NCBI RefSeq assembly: GCF_026262505.1
Contig: NC_067204.1
Coordinates: 5,427,797-5,491,796 of the forward strand
Origin: Trichomonas vaginalis G3
Lineage: Eukaryota; Parabasalia; Trichomonadida; Trichomonadidae
Length of the DNA stretch: 64,000 bases
Direction of reading: 5' to 3'
Under the pieces are notes generated by a model. The model searched no databases. It worked only from the letters and a program-made list of their open reading frames with translations, and was not told where the DNA came from. Both the position numbers and the translations under genes were made by a program. Of this stretch, positions 1 to 10,084 are shown one piece after another (position 1 is the stretch's first letter; the number at the start of each line of letters is the position of its first letter).

Positions 1-2
1 CT

Positions 3-1451
3 ATGCTTTTAAACCGAGTTGTTGGTGCACAGAGTGGAGGTTTAAGAGCGGCACTTTTAGCGAAAATGGCAGGCTATGGTGGAGCTGCAGACGGAACAGC
101 ATATAACCCTCAAAGTCAAATGAATTTGAGTTCACTCAAAAATCAAATAACAGATGTCAAAAAGTCAAACATAGACATACAGAAGCAAATAAGTGAAAAC
201 GAAAAGAAACTAGAATATGACAGACACACAAAGAAACTCAATGAGTTAAACGTAGAGAAAAAGAAGAAAGAAGAACAACTGAAAGAACTAAGTACAGAGG
301 AATATGCGAAAAAAGTGTCAGAAAAAGCAGCAGAAGTAGCAAAAATGGAACAAGATGTCATAAATTTGAAAAACCATACTACTCAATATAAAATACTGAA
401 AGATGAAGAGATAAAACAAAAAGCCCTGAAGACATATATGGATAGCGATGAGTATAAAAAAGAAGTTGAAGCAAATGTAAAGGCAGAAAAACTTTTACAG
501 TTGCAAAACCAAACCGTACAGTATGAAAACTTAGCACAAGAAAGTAAAAATGACGCGGCTATGCAAAAGGCAATGAAAAGCGCAGAATATATAAAAGCTA
601 ACAATGACTGGTTAGATGCCCAAGCCAACGCTAAAGCAGCCCAACTCATAGGGTCAATAAGGACAAAAATACAAGCGGATGAAGATAGTTCAAATGAAGC
701 TTTAACAAATGCTGACTTTAAGAACGCCTTCGAAGCTCTTCATAGTAAGGTGAAACTAGTGAACGACTTCTCATCTGGAAAGAAACTGAAGTCTGAAGGT
801 TTCGACAAAGAGTTAAGAGAAGTAGCACAAAATATGACGAAAATAACAGATGCAGCAACGAGACAGGCAGTTCAAAGTGCCTATGACGCCGTTAGAGCAA
901 CTGTTGTGAAAAGTCAAGAAAAAGAGTTACAACAGACCAAAACAGACCTAGTAAATGCTTTCTTAAGAACGAAAAGTCAGGTAGGACATTACGCTGCAGA
1001 TGGAACATATGTGCCAGCTGGTGGAACTTATATACCACCAAACCCTCCAAGAGAAGCACCTGCACCAGGACTACCTAAAACATTTACATCGTCACATGGA
1101 CACAGACATAGGCATGCACCAAAACCAGCACAACAACAACAACCACCTCCACAACCAGCACCAAACCCAGCACAACAACCAACAGTTCAAAACCCTGCAC
1201 AACAACCACCTCCACAAACAGAGCAAGGACATAAAAGAAGTAGAGAACAAGGAAACCAAGAATTCTTAAAAATGCTTAAAGAAGAGTGTGGTTTCGCAGA
1301 TACTGTTGACTTTAGTGACAGATATAAAGAAGCTATTAGAAAGTTCAAGGATGGAAATACTGACCCGAACCTATTTAGCTTTATGGCTCAGCACCAAAAC
1401 GGATATAATCTCAAACCTGGAAATACAAGCTCGCTAAGGGATATGATTTAA
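3..1451 (+). CDS. Coiled-coil, Pro/Gln-rich Polinton protein
   Basis: The frame encodes 482 residues from the ATG at 3, but the true start may lie left of the window. Residues about 45-320 are highly charged and look like a long coiled coil, rich in Lys, Glu and Gln. Residues about 335-415 form a Pro/Gln/His-rich low-complexity linker with repeated PAQQ and NPAQ motifs. A short globular tail follows. It stands directly upstream of the capsid region on the same strand, which suggests a virion or capsid-assembly role, but no domain was recognised. It could also be a terminal-protein-like or scaffold protein; that is a guess from position and composition only. Confidence 0.65.
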   Translation: MLLNRVVGAQSGGLRAALLAKMAGYGGAADGTAYNPQSQMNLSSLKNQITDVKKSNIDIQKQISENEKKLEYDRHTKKLNELNVEKKKKEEQLKELSTEEYAKKVSEKAAEVAKMEQDVINLKNHTTQYKILKDEEIKQKALKTYMDSDEYKKEVEANVKAEKLLQLQNQTVQYENLAQESKNDAAMQKAMKSAEYIKANNDWLDAQANAKAAQLIGSIRTKIQADEDSSNEALTNADFKNAFEALHSKVKLVNDFSSGKKLKSEGFDKELREVAQNMTKITDAATRQAVQSAYDAVRATVVKSQEKELQQTKTDLVNAFLRTKSQVGHYAADGTYVPAGGTYIPPNPPREAPAPGLPKTFTSSHGHRHRHAPKPAQQQQPPPQPAPNPAQQPTVQNPAQQPPPQTEQGHKRSREQGNQEFLKMLKEECGFADTVDFSDRYKEAIRKFKDGNTDPNLFSFMAQHQNGYNLKPGNTSSLRDMI

Positions 1452-1471
1452 TAGCATATCATCCAAATGAC

Positions 1472-3030
1472 ATGGATGAATTTACTCCGAGATATTTGAT
1501 GTCAGAGCTAAATGACAATTCAACTTTCGTCATGAAACGCGTAAAAAATAGAGACGGAACGAAAGAACAAAAGCTTATGAATGCGGATGACGTAGATAGG
1601 GAAATTGTTGAAAACGGTCTCGGAATATATGAAATGCCAGCAGATGAGGTACAAGAAACTCCACAGGAAGAAGTTCAGATACAACCAGACATGGAAGAAT
1701 AGTTCAGCAACAACAGCTAGAAGAGCCTGAAGGAAACGAACAAGTCCTCCTTTGGAAACTAACTTCACAGAACCAGATGAAGATTTGGAACAGCCGAAAA
1801 ATCTTGACCCTCAACAAGAGTATGCGGAGAATATGGAATATTTCCAAGAGTCTAAAAAAAATTCGGCTGACATAGTAGAGAATATCGAAAAATGTTTGCC
1901 GACATACAAAAGACTCCAACACCAGATGAAAATATTCAGCATAGAATGAAAGTACTGAAAGAAAATGTACACAAATACAACAACCTTTTTACTTACGAGC
2001 ATTTAACGTTCAATCTTCGGATGAACTCGGTGAAAATAAAAGGTTAATTTCAAGAAAACATATAGAAATGAAACATTGTTTAAAGTTCATTCAGAACCTA
2101 ACCAAGATGGAAACAAACCTACTTTTGTTTCTGCAGACGATGGAACTACAATGAGATGGGGTCATAAAGCTAATCCGGATAGGTGGTTCATAAACTTACA
2201 ACCACAATTCCAAGAAGTTGTAGACGCAATGGAAGTCAATGGTGAACCAGATATAGCTGGTATTTTCAGCGCGGCTTTAATGCCATTGAAAGATATGAAA
2301 CATGCAGATATTTTGAACCAGTATGAAATGAACATGGCTGATGGAAATATAACACCTGACGTTCTAGAACATTTATCTCAAAGAACTACACAGAACCATA
2401 GAGATGGTATATTTGGCGAAGAGTTTAGAAAGAAAGTTATGGACAGAGAAGGAAGAGAACCTATTGTACATGACCTTGCAAACGAAAGTTTGCAAAATGT
2501 CATAAAAACTTACTTTGCAGACGATGAATCGAGAAGGGATGAATATTTAAGAAAACTCAAATGGACAGTACCAAATGAAATGTTAGTATTGAAAAACATG
2601 TTCCTTGACAAAATAAACCAACTACAGAAATAAACGACGCAAGACTGAAAGATTGGGTAAAAGCTTTCCCATTCACAAAAGATATAGTTGGTAACATGGA
2701 AAGAAAACCAGAATGGCTACAAAAACATATATTTGGAAACGAGCATATTCCATATGGACAGGCACTGTTTGAAGAGCTTGAACGGAACTCAGGAAAGAGT
2801 CATGCAAACAATACGCGAAGACTCAAATACAAACTATGACAAAATCTTTCTAGGATATAGGTTACCTGAGATGGGCGACCAGAGCCCAAAGGCAAAAAGG
2901 ACATGGGAAATTTACAACATACTAGGTGAACATGAGGCAAAGATGCAACAAACTTGAAGCAGAGGGCAATGAAGGAAAAAGAAGAGTTAAAACTCAGTCA
3001 GGAAGAAAGTAAAGCTTGGTCCACGTGGGT
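1472..3030 (+). pseudogene. Broken Polinton gene(s) upstream of the capsid gene
   Basis: This stretch keeps coding-like composition on the plus strand between the coiled-coil gene and the capsid gene, but no frame stays open across it. The encoded segments are charged and helical with acidic Gln/Glu-rich patches, and part is a soluble-looking segment of about 185 residues. No known domain was recognised. It probably represents one or two former genes of the element's virion block. It is treated as a fossil, broken more than once. Confidence 0.55.
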
Positions 3031-3077
3031 TCTATTATGACATATAAATCCAACTATTCTATATTTTTACTCATATG

Positions 3078-4683
3078 AAATGTACGCCGCTCAGAATATA
3101 ACGCCAACAGTTTTGGATGCTATGAATGGAAATGTTTCCGAATGGTATAAACGAATGCGACAATGCCATTAGAAGGTCAGAAATAGTTCCTGGAACTTAC
3201 GAATATACAACTGCTGTTTCTTATGGAAACGTAGGTGAGTTTGGAGAAGGTTCTTCAACAACAGTAGATATTGCTTGCGACAGGTTTCATATAATTTCTA
3301 TTGACAACTCATTCTTATACGTGGAACAAGACATTGAAATAAAACCTTCTGCCAAGTTGTCTGACAAGAAAGGTTGCAATGGAATTTTCTATGTCGGATA
3401 CCAATATGCTCCAGAAGTTTTCATGGGATATAAGATATATTCAACTCTGACTTAGTTCAAACAGTAACATGGGCAAACTATGAATGGTTCGCTTTGAGAA
3501 ACTCAGTACAACCACAAGCTAGAGAACAAACAGACCAGTATGCAACTATTGAGAAAATAAGAAGATTGACCCTAACGTTCCAGGAGTTTATGTTAACCTT
3601 TCTGGACAAACTGCAGCAGCAGTAACCAAAGTAAAATTGAAACTTAGAGTTCCTTTGTCATCTTTCCTCATCTTCAGGTTTTTAAGATACTTGCCAAACT
3701 GGGCAGGAAAAATTTCTATCGAACTTACTCCAAGCAAAAATAACTTAGTCATTGCACCAACACAAGACCCATTCACTCTTACAGAAGTAGTGGGAACAAA
3801 TAAAATGTCATTCGCCGACTTTTGCAAAAACAAAGTTGACTTAGACTTTGGTTTCTCAAACCTCAACACTGAAGTAAACTACTACTTCAATGCTGCTGGA
3901 GATGCTTGGGACCCAGTTAAGTTCACATGCGAAAAGTTTGAATGCAAGAGAATAGAAAGCAGACTTGCAGTCTATATGTTGGACCCAGATATTTCAAATG
4001 CTTTAGCTGCCAAATATATTGCAGTTCCACTTATGTTCCCTATACACCAAATATCTGTCAAGACTTTGCAGGTGAAGTTGGAAACCAAAGTGCTGACCCA
4101 GGTGCAAGAACAGATATTGCCTTAACAACTGCAATGAAACATGCAGATACTATGTTTTACTGTTCAGACGAACTATAAATGACTATTCTTGCTTCTACAA
4201 CCCTGGTATTAAATACCATATAAACATAGATGGCAAATACTATCCAAGAGAAGAATATTCACAGTTGAAGATATGAGGTCATACAACTTGACATTAGATG
4301 CTATGAACTTTAACAACAACTTCACAACAACCATTAACCCTGAAATGCAAAGTTCTATTATGCCATATGTGAAAGTATGGACTCATACAGGAGGTCAAAA
4401 AACTCAATATACAAATGGAGACCGTTCAAACTTTTGGCTTGGCATTCCATTTGCTGACTCAGAAGACTTTATGGGTGGTATTTCAACTGTTGGTACAGTT
4501 CAAATACAATATACTGGTGACAGAGACGGTCCAGATGAATTGAAAGCAAAGAAGTTTACAAAACCAATAGCACTTTTCACGGAAGATGCTCTTTTGAAAA
4601 TTCGTTCGATGAAACCTGCTGGGGCTCCTCAGATTGGTATAACGACAGCTTCCATCGAGCAGATTTTGGCAGCAGGTCAGTAA
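3078..4683 (+). pseudogene. Major capsid protein gene (double jelly-roll), broken
   Basis: The segment encodes beta-rich sequence typical of a Polinton double-jelly-roll major capsid protein: strand-turn patterns with many aromatic residues, an N-terminal part beginning MYAAQNITPTVLDA, and a C-terminal part rich in Asn, Thr and Phe. The total span of about 530 codons fits the family size. It lies just upstream of the probable penton gene, the usual capsid gene neighbourhood. The reading frame is not intact, with a few breaks. The family call rests on size, position and sequence character rather than on a search. Confidence 0.7.
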
Positions 4684-4996
4684 GTTGTTCTTGAACTGAC
4701 TTCTCTCCGTCAAATATTGACAGTACGCCAGTTTTGATATAATATTGTATTATAAACTTACCTTTAGAAATATCGGTCAGTTTTGTTGTTATATTTTTGT
4801 CTGCTTCAAGAACTTTCACCATCTCGGTTATACCAACTTTCTTTGCTTTATGAAAATATTTTGGTTCAGCAAAGACTGCTATTCTATAACATTTTCCATT
4901 GTTTGTGTAAAGAACTACTCTGTCAATGAACTTGTATTGTTTGTGTGTGTAAACTTTGTTCTGCTTCAATTCGAAGAGATACTCGAATACGTCCAT
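4577..4996 (-). CDS. Unknown 139-aa Polinton protein
   Basis: This open frame lies opposite the virion genes and its 3' end overlaps the end of the capsid region by about 105 bases. The protein begins MDVFEYLFELKQNKVY and is a mixed alpha/beta, slightly basic protein with no transmembrane segment or known domain that I recognise. The upstream region is divergent from the gene starting at 5015, with only 18 bases between the two start codons, so the pair may share a promoter region. The terminal part may be a by-product of the capsid overlap. Confidence 0.55.
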   Translation of the reverse strand: MDVFEYLFELKQNKVYTHKQYKFIDRVVLYTNNGKCYRIAVFAEPKYFHKAKKVGITEMVKVLEADKNITTKLTDISKGKFIIQYYIKTGVLSIFDGEKSVQEQLTDLLPKSARWKLSLYQSEEPQQVSSNEFSKEHLP

Positions 4997-5014
4997 CTTT
5001 TTATTCTAAGTAAA

Positions 5015-5596
5015 ATGTCATTTCCGAAAAATAGAAGCGTGAGTGTTTCAAAAGGTTTAATGGCGGTGGCAGATGTGAAGTTAAATTCACCAACTCAAAC
5101 AAACAGTCAAAGTGTTGTTGTCAATGTCAAAGAAAGAGATGTTGAAGTGGGGAAACCATACGAAGACGAAGATGGTATAACAATAGTTCCTGTAAAAGAA
5201 CAACCAACATACCCTGAAGTTAGCAGAGACTTAAGTTCTGTTGCAGATATTCGAAACGACTACATGCAACTGAAAGATAAGCTTAAAACTCAGGAGAAGA
5301 TTTGTCAGGCTTTGGGTATAATGTTAAACTTGGTCGAACACAACCCTGTAAAAGTGAACTCATATGTCATCGCACCTCATGAAATTTTGAAAGAACTATT
5401 GAAACTTTTGACAGAGGCAGACGATATAAACATCAAAGAAATAGAACCCGACATTGCTTGCTGTGGTGTTTCATATAATGTCATTGACAAGATATACGTT
5501 ATGAAAGGAGGTGAAACGTTGAACTTAAAATATAGTTTCCCAGACGTCATAAAAATATTTGACGACCACAACATTTCATTAAAGTTTGTTTGCTAA
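5015..5596 (+). CDS. Unknown 193-aa Polinton protein
   Basis: The frame is open further upstream, but the first good start is the ATG at 5015, preceded by TTATTCTAAGTAAA, a motif like that before other genes of this element. The protein starts MSFPKNRSVSVSKGLMAV, has a Ser/Asn-rich N-terminus, a central helical segment around residues 75-130 and a mixed C-terminus. No family was recognised. It ends four bases before the start of the probable penton gene, so the two look co-transcribed and a virion role is plausible. Confidence 0.65.
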   Translation: MSFPKNRSVSVSKGLMAVADVKLNSPTQTNSQSVVVNVKERDVEVGKPYEDEDGITIVPVKEQPTYPEVSRDLSSVADIRNDYMQLKDKLKTQEKICQALGIMLNLVEHNPVKVNSYVIAPHEILKELLKLLTEADDINIKEIEPDIACCGVSYNVIDKIYVMKGGETLNLKYSFPDVIKIFDDHNISLKFVC

Positions 5597-5600
5597 GTAA

Positions 5601-6407
5601 ATGGCAGAAGACATAGTGGTTTATACTATTACGACTAAAAACCCTGAGTCATATAATTCTATAACAACAAACTTACAAAGTCCTCAAGGACGGTATTGTA
5701 AACTAACTTTAAACACAATGACGACTAAAGCCTGTTTTGCTCTTTTGACACCAGAAGACTTTGTTGTTGTGAATGGTAAAAAATACTTCTTTGAAGATAC
5801 TTACTCAGATATACCACCAACAGGTTTTGTTGACTTATTTAATACTTTAAGGACGGATGTAACATGTGCTGCAACTAGAGCAGGTTTCATTATGTTTGGA
5901 TGTCCGACTGAGTTTACTATAAACGATATGAGCTATAATACAAAACTTATATCTGGTTTTTACTACCAACAGTTTCCTATAACAGGAAAAGGTGTCATAC
6001 AAGGTCTATCTGTTCCATTGACTTTAAGCACACCTATTTTATATATTGTTTCAAACTTAGGTTCAAAGTGCTATTCGAATGTCGACAGAAACTACTATGA
6101 CCAAAAGATACTCATGCGTATAAACAACACTTTCTCTGCTGGTTTGCCTATTGTTCATTCGAATGCAGAGTTTTCAGCTTTAGTAAACTCAAACACTTTA
6201 GCAAACATAAACTTAACCTTAGTTGACGCAAACTTTGTTCCTGTAAAACTTTTATGTCCTATGTATTTGTCAATGACGGCAGAAAGTTTCGAATTGGAAG
6301 ATGCAACTGGTGAAAGTATTGTACTACAAGAACAACTTCAACAACAAATAGCTCAAGAACAACAAATGGAACAAATGGAACAAATGCAACAACAAAGTCA
6401 AGAATAA
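5601..6407 (+). CDS. Probable minor capsid (penton) protein
   Basis: The 268-residue product is beta-rich with alternating hydrophobic strands through residues 1-230, consistent with a single jelly roll, and ends in a Gln/Glu/Met-rich tail. Features such as KLTLNTMTTKACFALL near the start, LSVPLTLSTPILYIVS in the middle and PVKLLCPMYLSM near the end resemble the minor capsid proteins of Polintons, whose usual size is about 250 residues. It follows the capsid block and is four bases downstream of the preceding gene. The frame is intact. The assignment is by size, fold-like pattern and position, not by search. Confidence 0.65.
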   Translation: MAEDIVVYTITTKNPESYNSITTNLQSPQGRYCKLTLNTMTTKACFALLTPEDFVVVNGKKYFFEDTYSDIPPTGFVDLFNTLRTDVTCAATRAGFIMFGCPTEFTINDMSYNTKLISGFYYQQFPITGKGVIQGLSVPLTLSTPILYIVSNLGSKCYSNVDRNYYDQKILMRINNTFSAGLPIVHSNAEFSALVNSNTLANINLTLVDANFVPVKLLCPMYLSMTAESFELEDATGESIVLQEQLQQQIAQEQQMEQMEQMQQQSQE

Positions 6408-6436
6408 AAAAATATTTTTTTTTATTTTTTATAAAA

Positions 6437-7672
6437 ATGTACAGAATAGACGTTTCAGATTTTTATGACTTCCAAGCCTTCAGAAATATGTGTCCATTTA
6501 GAGACTATAACAAAGCAGTCGAGAATTTGAAACGTTTAGTCATTTATGTTGACTCTGCCCCAGAATGTTATGTCATGAAAGAATGGGATGTTGTCTTTAA
6601 CAAACCAAGAGCGACAATAGTTTCAGAACAAGAATGTAGACAAAAACTTAAGAAAATAAAAGTTGTACAAGTTGGCATGAAGATGTTAGATGCTTGGGAT
6701 ATCTTATTGTCAAAGTTAGAAGATTTTTCAGTTCGAGGTATAAAGTTCTATACACCATCTCCAAACTTCTATTCTATCTTCACTGGATATAAATACGAAC
6801 AAGTAGAATGGAAAGAAAATGTTATAGAAGCTTGGTTAGACCATGTCAAAGAAATTATATGCAATGGAAACGAAAGAGTCTATGAGTATATCTTATGTTG
6901 GTTTGCAAACATCTTACAACATCCAAGTGCTAAAAATGAAACTGCTCTCATCATAATTGGAAAACAAGGAACTGGTAAGAACACTTTCTTTACAGATATT
7001 TTGTGCAAACTGTTAGAGGGCTATTCGAACCCTAATATGACAAACTTAGAAAACATCTGCGGTAAATTTAACTCTTCAATAGAGAATATGAAACTTATAG
7101 TATGTAACGAACTTCAAAGTATAGATACAACAAAAGTTTTGAACTCAGATGCTTTGAAGAGTCTTATAACAGACAAAGTTGGAGTTGTTGAAAGAAAATA
7201 TAAAGACCAAAGAGTTTGTGAAAATGTTGCAAACTTCGTCATGGTTTCAAACAACGCTGTTCCGATGAAGTTAGAAAGTTCTGACAGAAGATATGTAGTT
7301 GTCAGAACGTCAGATTCTCATATGCAAGATACAGAATATTTTGACGACTTAGCAGAAACTTTGACACCTAACTTTTACAACCACTTGTTCTCATATTTTA
7401 TGACATTAGATATTTCTAAGTTCAATCCAAGACAAATTCCACATACCGAAGAAAGACAAACATTGTTAGAAGCAAACAAGAGTGTATATGAACTGTTTAT
7501 AGATGAGACTAACTTTGAGTGTTTAGATGAAAGGTCTTTGTACGACTCGTATAAACAATATTGTCAAGAGTATGGTTATATGACAGCATCTAAACGAACA
7601 TTCTTGGCAAATGTCAAAAATCTTTTAGATGTTCAGAACGGCGTATATACAAAGAAAAATTTTTCTGAGTAA
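6437..7672 (+). CDS. SF3-type helicase (DUF5906/D5-like)
   Basis: The 411-residue protein has a Walker A loop IIGKQGTGKNTFF at about residues 173-185, a Walker B-like segment LIVCNELQSID at about 214-224, and a conserved NFVMVSNNAVP sensor motif near 276. These are the marks of superfamily 3 helicases of viruses, here of the DUF5906 type. It would unwind DNA during replication of the element. There is no primase domain fused at the N-terminus, where the first 130 residues are of unknown fold. The ATG is preceded by a very AT-rich stretch (ATATTTTTTTTTATTTT) that recurs elsewhere in the element. Helicases of this class are not part of the minimal Polinton gene set. Confidence 0.85.
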   Translation: MYRIDVSDFYDFQAFRNMCPFRDYNKAVENLKRLVIYVDSAPECYVMKEWDVVFNKPRATIVSEQECRQKLKKIKVVQVGMKMLDAWDILLSKLEDFSVRGIKFYTPSPNFYSIFTGYKYEQVEWKENVIEAWLDHVKEIICNGNERVYEYILCWFANILQHPSAKNETALIIIGKQGTGKNTFFTDILCKLLEGYSNPNMTNLENICGKFNSSIENMKLIVCNELQSIDTTKVLNSDALKSLITDKVGVVERKYKDQRVCENVANFVMVSNNAVPMKLESSDRRYVVVRTSDSHMQDTEYFDDLAETLTPNFYNHLFSYFMTLDISKFNPRQIPHTEERQTLLEANKSVYELFIDETNFECLDERSLYDSYKQYCQEYGYMTASKRTFLANVKNLLDVQNGVYTKKNFSE

Positions 7673-7707
7673 ATTTTTAAAAAATATTTTTTTATCCGAT
7701 AGAAAAG

Positions 7708-8127
7708 ATGACGAAATTCATCTCAGTCAACAAGTACATGTCAGGACTTAAAGAAGAACTAGACCCATTCGCTTATTTGAATGTTTACTTCTACCATTTT
7801 GAAAAGTCTACATTTGACAAAGTTTGGAACATCGAACCAGTTAAGTTTGCTATTGTGACTAAAAATGGTGCGAAATTTGAAGACTTAGACATAGAAGGTT
7901 TGTTAGCAGTCAAAGAAAATTTTGACAGAAGGTTCTCAAACCTTAAAGAAGGCAAAGCATACAAACTTGTTATACCTTATGAACCAAAGAAAGCAGACGA
8001 CTATGAATATTATGAGTCTAAGATAGTTGAAGTTCAAGGTAAATTGGGTAAAAAGATTTTAGAGTCTAAACCAGTGTTTACTCCTAAAGAGGAAGAGAAC
8101 ATTGACATTGACCCAGAAATGTTCTAA
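7708..8127 (+). CDS. Unknown 139-aa Polinton protein
   Basis: An intact frame follows the helicase by 35 bases; the gap contains the same AAAAAATATTTTTTT-type motif seen before other genes. The protein begins MTKFISVNKYMSGLKEEL, is mixed alpha/beta and ends in an acidic tail (EEENIDIDPEMF). That compact N-terminus plus acidic tail would fit a single-stranded DNA-binding protein or replication accessory factor, but this is only suggested by the tail and the helicase neighbour. No domain was recognised. Confidence 0.65.
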   Translation: MTKFISVNKYMSGLKEELDPFAYLNVYFYHFEKSTFDKVWNIEPVKFAIVTKNGAKFEDLDIEGLLAVKENFDRRFSNLKEGKAYKLVIPYEPKKADDYEYYESKIVEVQGKLGKKILESKPVFTPKEEENIDIDPEMF

Positions 8128-8143
8128 AAATAAAATTTTATTT

Positions 8144-8602
8144 TTACATGTCAAATTTCTTTTTCTCTGGAACTGGTTCAGGTTCTTTCTTCTCTTCTTC
8201 TACTTTCTTTTCTTTCTTTTCTCTCTTCTTCTTCTTCTTCTCTGGTGGAGTTATGTCAAACTTCTCAGAACCATATTTTTGTAAAAGGTCTTTGTCCTTT
8301 AATAGCTCTTCTATTCTGTTTTCTATTTCATCTTCAAGAACAGCGCATGTGTCTTCTTTGCATTCTAAGAACTTTTGTTGGACTTCATCTTTCCAATCGG
8401 CGTCATCTCTGTCAACAAGTCTGTCATTGACAAATTTTAAGACTGCTCTGCTTAATGTTTTATGGTTCTTGTCATATTCCCAGAAACAGAACTTTAGAAC
8501 AAATTCACCTTTCTTGTTTACACTATGTAAGATTTTATGGTCTACAGATGTTTTGCTGTCGAAAAGCTTGTCTCGAATATAGATAGCGAAATCGCTAGAC
8601 AT
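8144..8602 (-). CDS. Unknown 152-aa protein with Lys/Glu tail
   Basis: The product starts MSSDFAIYIRDKLFDSK, has a compact N-terminal half, and ends in a Lys/Glu-rich low-complexity tail (EKKKKKREKKEKK then EEEKKEPEPVPEKKK). It is convergent with the preceding gene and divergent from the packaging ATPase; the start codons of the two divergent genes are 36 bases apart. The start is preceded by ATCTTTTAGGAA. No family was recognised; the charged tail suggests binding to nucleic acid or to another virion protein. Confidence 0.6.
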   Translation of the reverse strand: MSSDFAIYIRDKLFDSKTSVDHKILHSVNKKGEFVLKFCFWEYDKNHKTLSRAVLKFVNDRLVDRDDADWKDEVQQKFLECKEDTCAVLEDEIENRIEELLKDKDLLQKYGSEKFDITPPEKKKKKREKKEKKVEEEKKEPEPVPEKKKFDM

Positions 8603-8638
8603 TTCCTAAAAGATAAAATTTTTAATTTTTCTAAAAAT

Positions 8639-9513
8639 ATGTTAGAAAAAAAGTTTGCTGACATTGACAAGAAATTTGAGAATGTTTTAAACAAGAACAA
8701 GAGGAAGTTAGAAAATGCTCAGATAAAGCCTATACATGACAAGTTCTTATTTGCTCAGAATGGTATAACAGGTCTAATTGCACCACCTGGGTCGGGTAAG
8801 ACTTTCACTTATCTTAAAATGGCTGCACAACAACAAGAACTAGATGAGAAGAACCCATTCTATGAGTTAGTAGTCATTTGTAGTACTTCTGGTCAATTTG
8901 ACCAAACCGTCAATTCGTTCAAAGATATTATAAAAAAGTCTAAGTTAGTATGTATAAAAGACTCTGAGTTGTTAGATTGGATAAAGAAGTACCAAAGAAG
9001 AGTTTTGAAGTACAATGCTATAAATGAGTATGTCAATTCTAAGTTTAAAGACCCAAATGAGGAAATGCAGAGAATATTAGAGAAGAAACACTTCAGAAAC
9101 AAACAGAAAGAGATAGAATACATTTCGAAGAAATTGCAATCTTACGATTGGAAGACTACCCTCATAGATGTCTTCTTATCTTAGATGACTTTGCTTCTCA
9201 TCCTTTGTTAAAGAACAGAGAACAAGACATGTGTCGAATTCTTAAGAAGCTCAGACACTTTAACATCTCAGTTGTCATTTGTGTACAGACAGCAAAGAGT
9301 TTAAGTAAGGATGTAAAGAGAATACTTACTGATATCATACTTTTCCCCGGATTGTCCGAAGACGATTTCATGGAACTTATGAAAGAGTCCATGGCAGGTA
9401 AGTTTGACAGACATGAACTATGGGAGAAGTACAAAGTCATACAAGACCCTCATACTTCTTTCAGAATTCACATCTACGCAAACAAAGTTCAAATTGTAAA
9501 AAGTCAAGCGTAA
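8639..9513 (+). pseudogene. Genome-packaging ATPase (FtsK/HerA type), not intact
   Basis: The segment encodes the A32-like packaging ATPase of Polintons. A Walker A motif APPGSGKT lies near codon 50, and a Walker B motif LLILDDFASHP lies in the second half. A sensor-like stretch VVICVQTAKSL and a C-terminal part ending NKVQIVKSQA follow. In this family the ATPase drives DNA into the capsid. The first good ATG is at 8639, preceded by TTTTTCTAAAAAT. The span of about 290 codons is normal for the family, but the frame is not continuous, so the gene is listed as broken. Confidence 0.8.
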
Positions 9514-9539
9514 AAATGTAAGTGTTTGAGTCTTAGTCT

Positions 9540-9606
9540 GTTGTGGTGCTGGGGCTGTCGGTTCTTCTGGCTTTGGAATGGACTCGGTTGGTGGTACGTC
9601 AGTCAT
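9540..9606 (-). pseudogene. Remnant of the MSDVPPTE-type gene start
   Basis: Read on the minus strand this short piece encodes MTDVPPTESIPKPEEPTAPA, which matches the first twenty or so codons of the gene at 13349-13945. The start codon abuts the 22-bp repeat block at 9617, as the larger relative's start abuts its own repeat block. Only the N-terminal part is present. It is best read as the left flank of a second copy of the accessory module. Confidence 0.6.
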
Positions 9607-9616
9607 CCGTTTGTGT

Positions 9617-9999
9617 CCTGTCGGAAGGAAGGACTTTTCCTGTCGGAAGGAAGGACTTTTCCTGTTGGAAGGAAAAACTTTTCCTGTCGGAAAGAAAAAC
9701 TTTTCCTGTCGGAAAGAAAAACTTTTCCTGTCGGAAAGAAAAATTTTTCCTGTCGGAAAGAAAAATTTTTCCTGAAGGTCGGCCAAAAAGTTCTCAATTT
9801 TCGAAAATTTGAATGGTTTACGGACGGACAACTGGAAAAATTTTTCCTGTCGGAAGGAAAATTTTTTCCTGTTGGAAGGAAAATTTTTTCCTGTTGGAAG
9901 GAAAAACTTTTCCTGTTGGAAGGAAATTTTTTTCCTGTTGGAAGGAAAAACTTTTCCTGTCGGAAGGAAGGACTTTTCCTGTTGGAAGGAAGGACTCGG
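9617..9999. repeat. 22-bp iteron-like array A (7 + 7 units around a core)
   Basis: Seven direct units of exactly 22 bp start at 9617, 9639, 9661, 9683, 9705, 9727 and 9749. After a unique core of about 75 bp, seven more start at 9846, 9868, 9890, 9912, 9934, 9956 and 9978. Each unit reads like CCTGTCGGAAGGAAAAACTT plus two T, with a small internal inverted repeat (TTTTCC...GGAAAA). The core contains GTTCTCAATTTTCGAAAATT. The array sits between divergent gene starts at 9606 and 10001. Multiple frames through it are open only because the repeat lacks stops, so it is not treated as coding. It resembles a replication origin or partition site in layout. Confidence 0.9.
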
Positions 10000-10000
10000 A

Positions 10001-10060
10001 ATGTCAGAAGGATTTGACAAGACAATTTACCTTATAGAGCTACCTGAGCCATCTGACTTT
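10001..10060 (+). pseudogene. Remnant of the YLIE-type gene start
   Basis: The plus-strand start MSEGFDKTIYLIELPEPSD resembles the beginning of the gene at 14340 (MTDIDPADEAIYLIE), and the DNA TACCTTATAGAG and CTGAGCCATCTGA are shared. It begins directly after array A. Only a short part remains before unrelated sequence, so it is a fragment marking the right flank of the second module copy. Confidence 0.55.
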
Positions 10061-10084
10061 CACAAAAGACCAAAAATAAACGCT

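Noticed and set aside
4745-5014. N-terminal extension of the gene at 5015
   Set aside because: The extension is antisense to another gene and hydrophobic; the ATG at 5015 has a leader like that of neighbours.
8148-8582. Plus-strand Ser/Phe-rich frame
   Set aside because: It is the shadow of the Lys/Glu-rich minus-strand gene at 8144-8602.
9617-9999. CRISPR-like array
   Set aside because: Units are contiguous without spacers, and the organism is eukaryotic.
9418-10037. Several overlapping open frames through the first 22-bp array on both strands, encoding Phe/Pro/Lys-rich repeats
   Set aside because: The 22-bp unit has no stop in any of several frames, so all are open at once; the region is a repeat array, not a gene.
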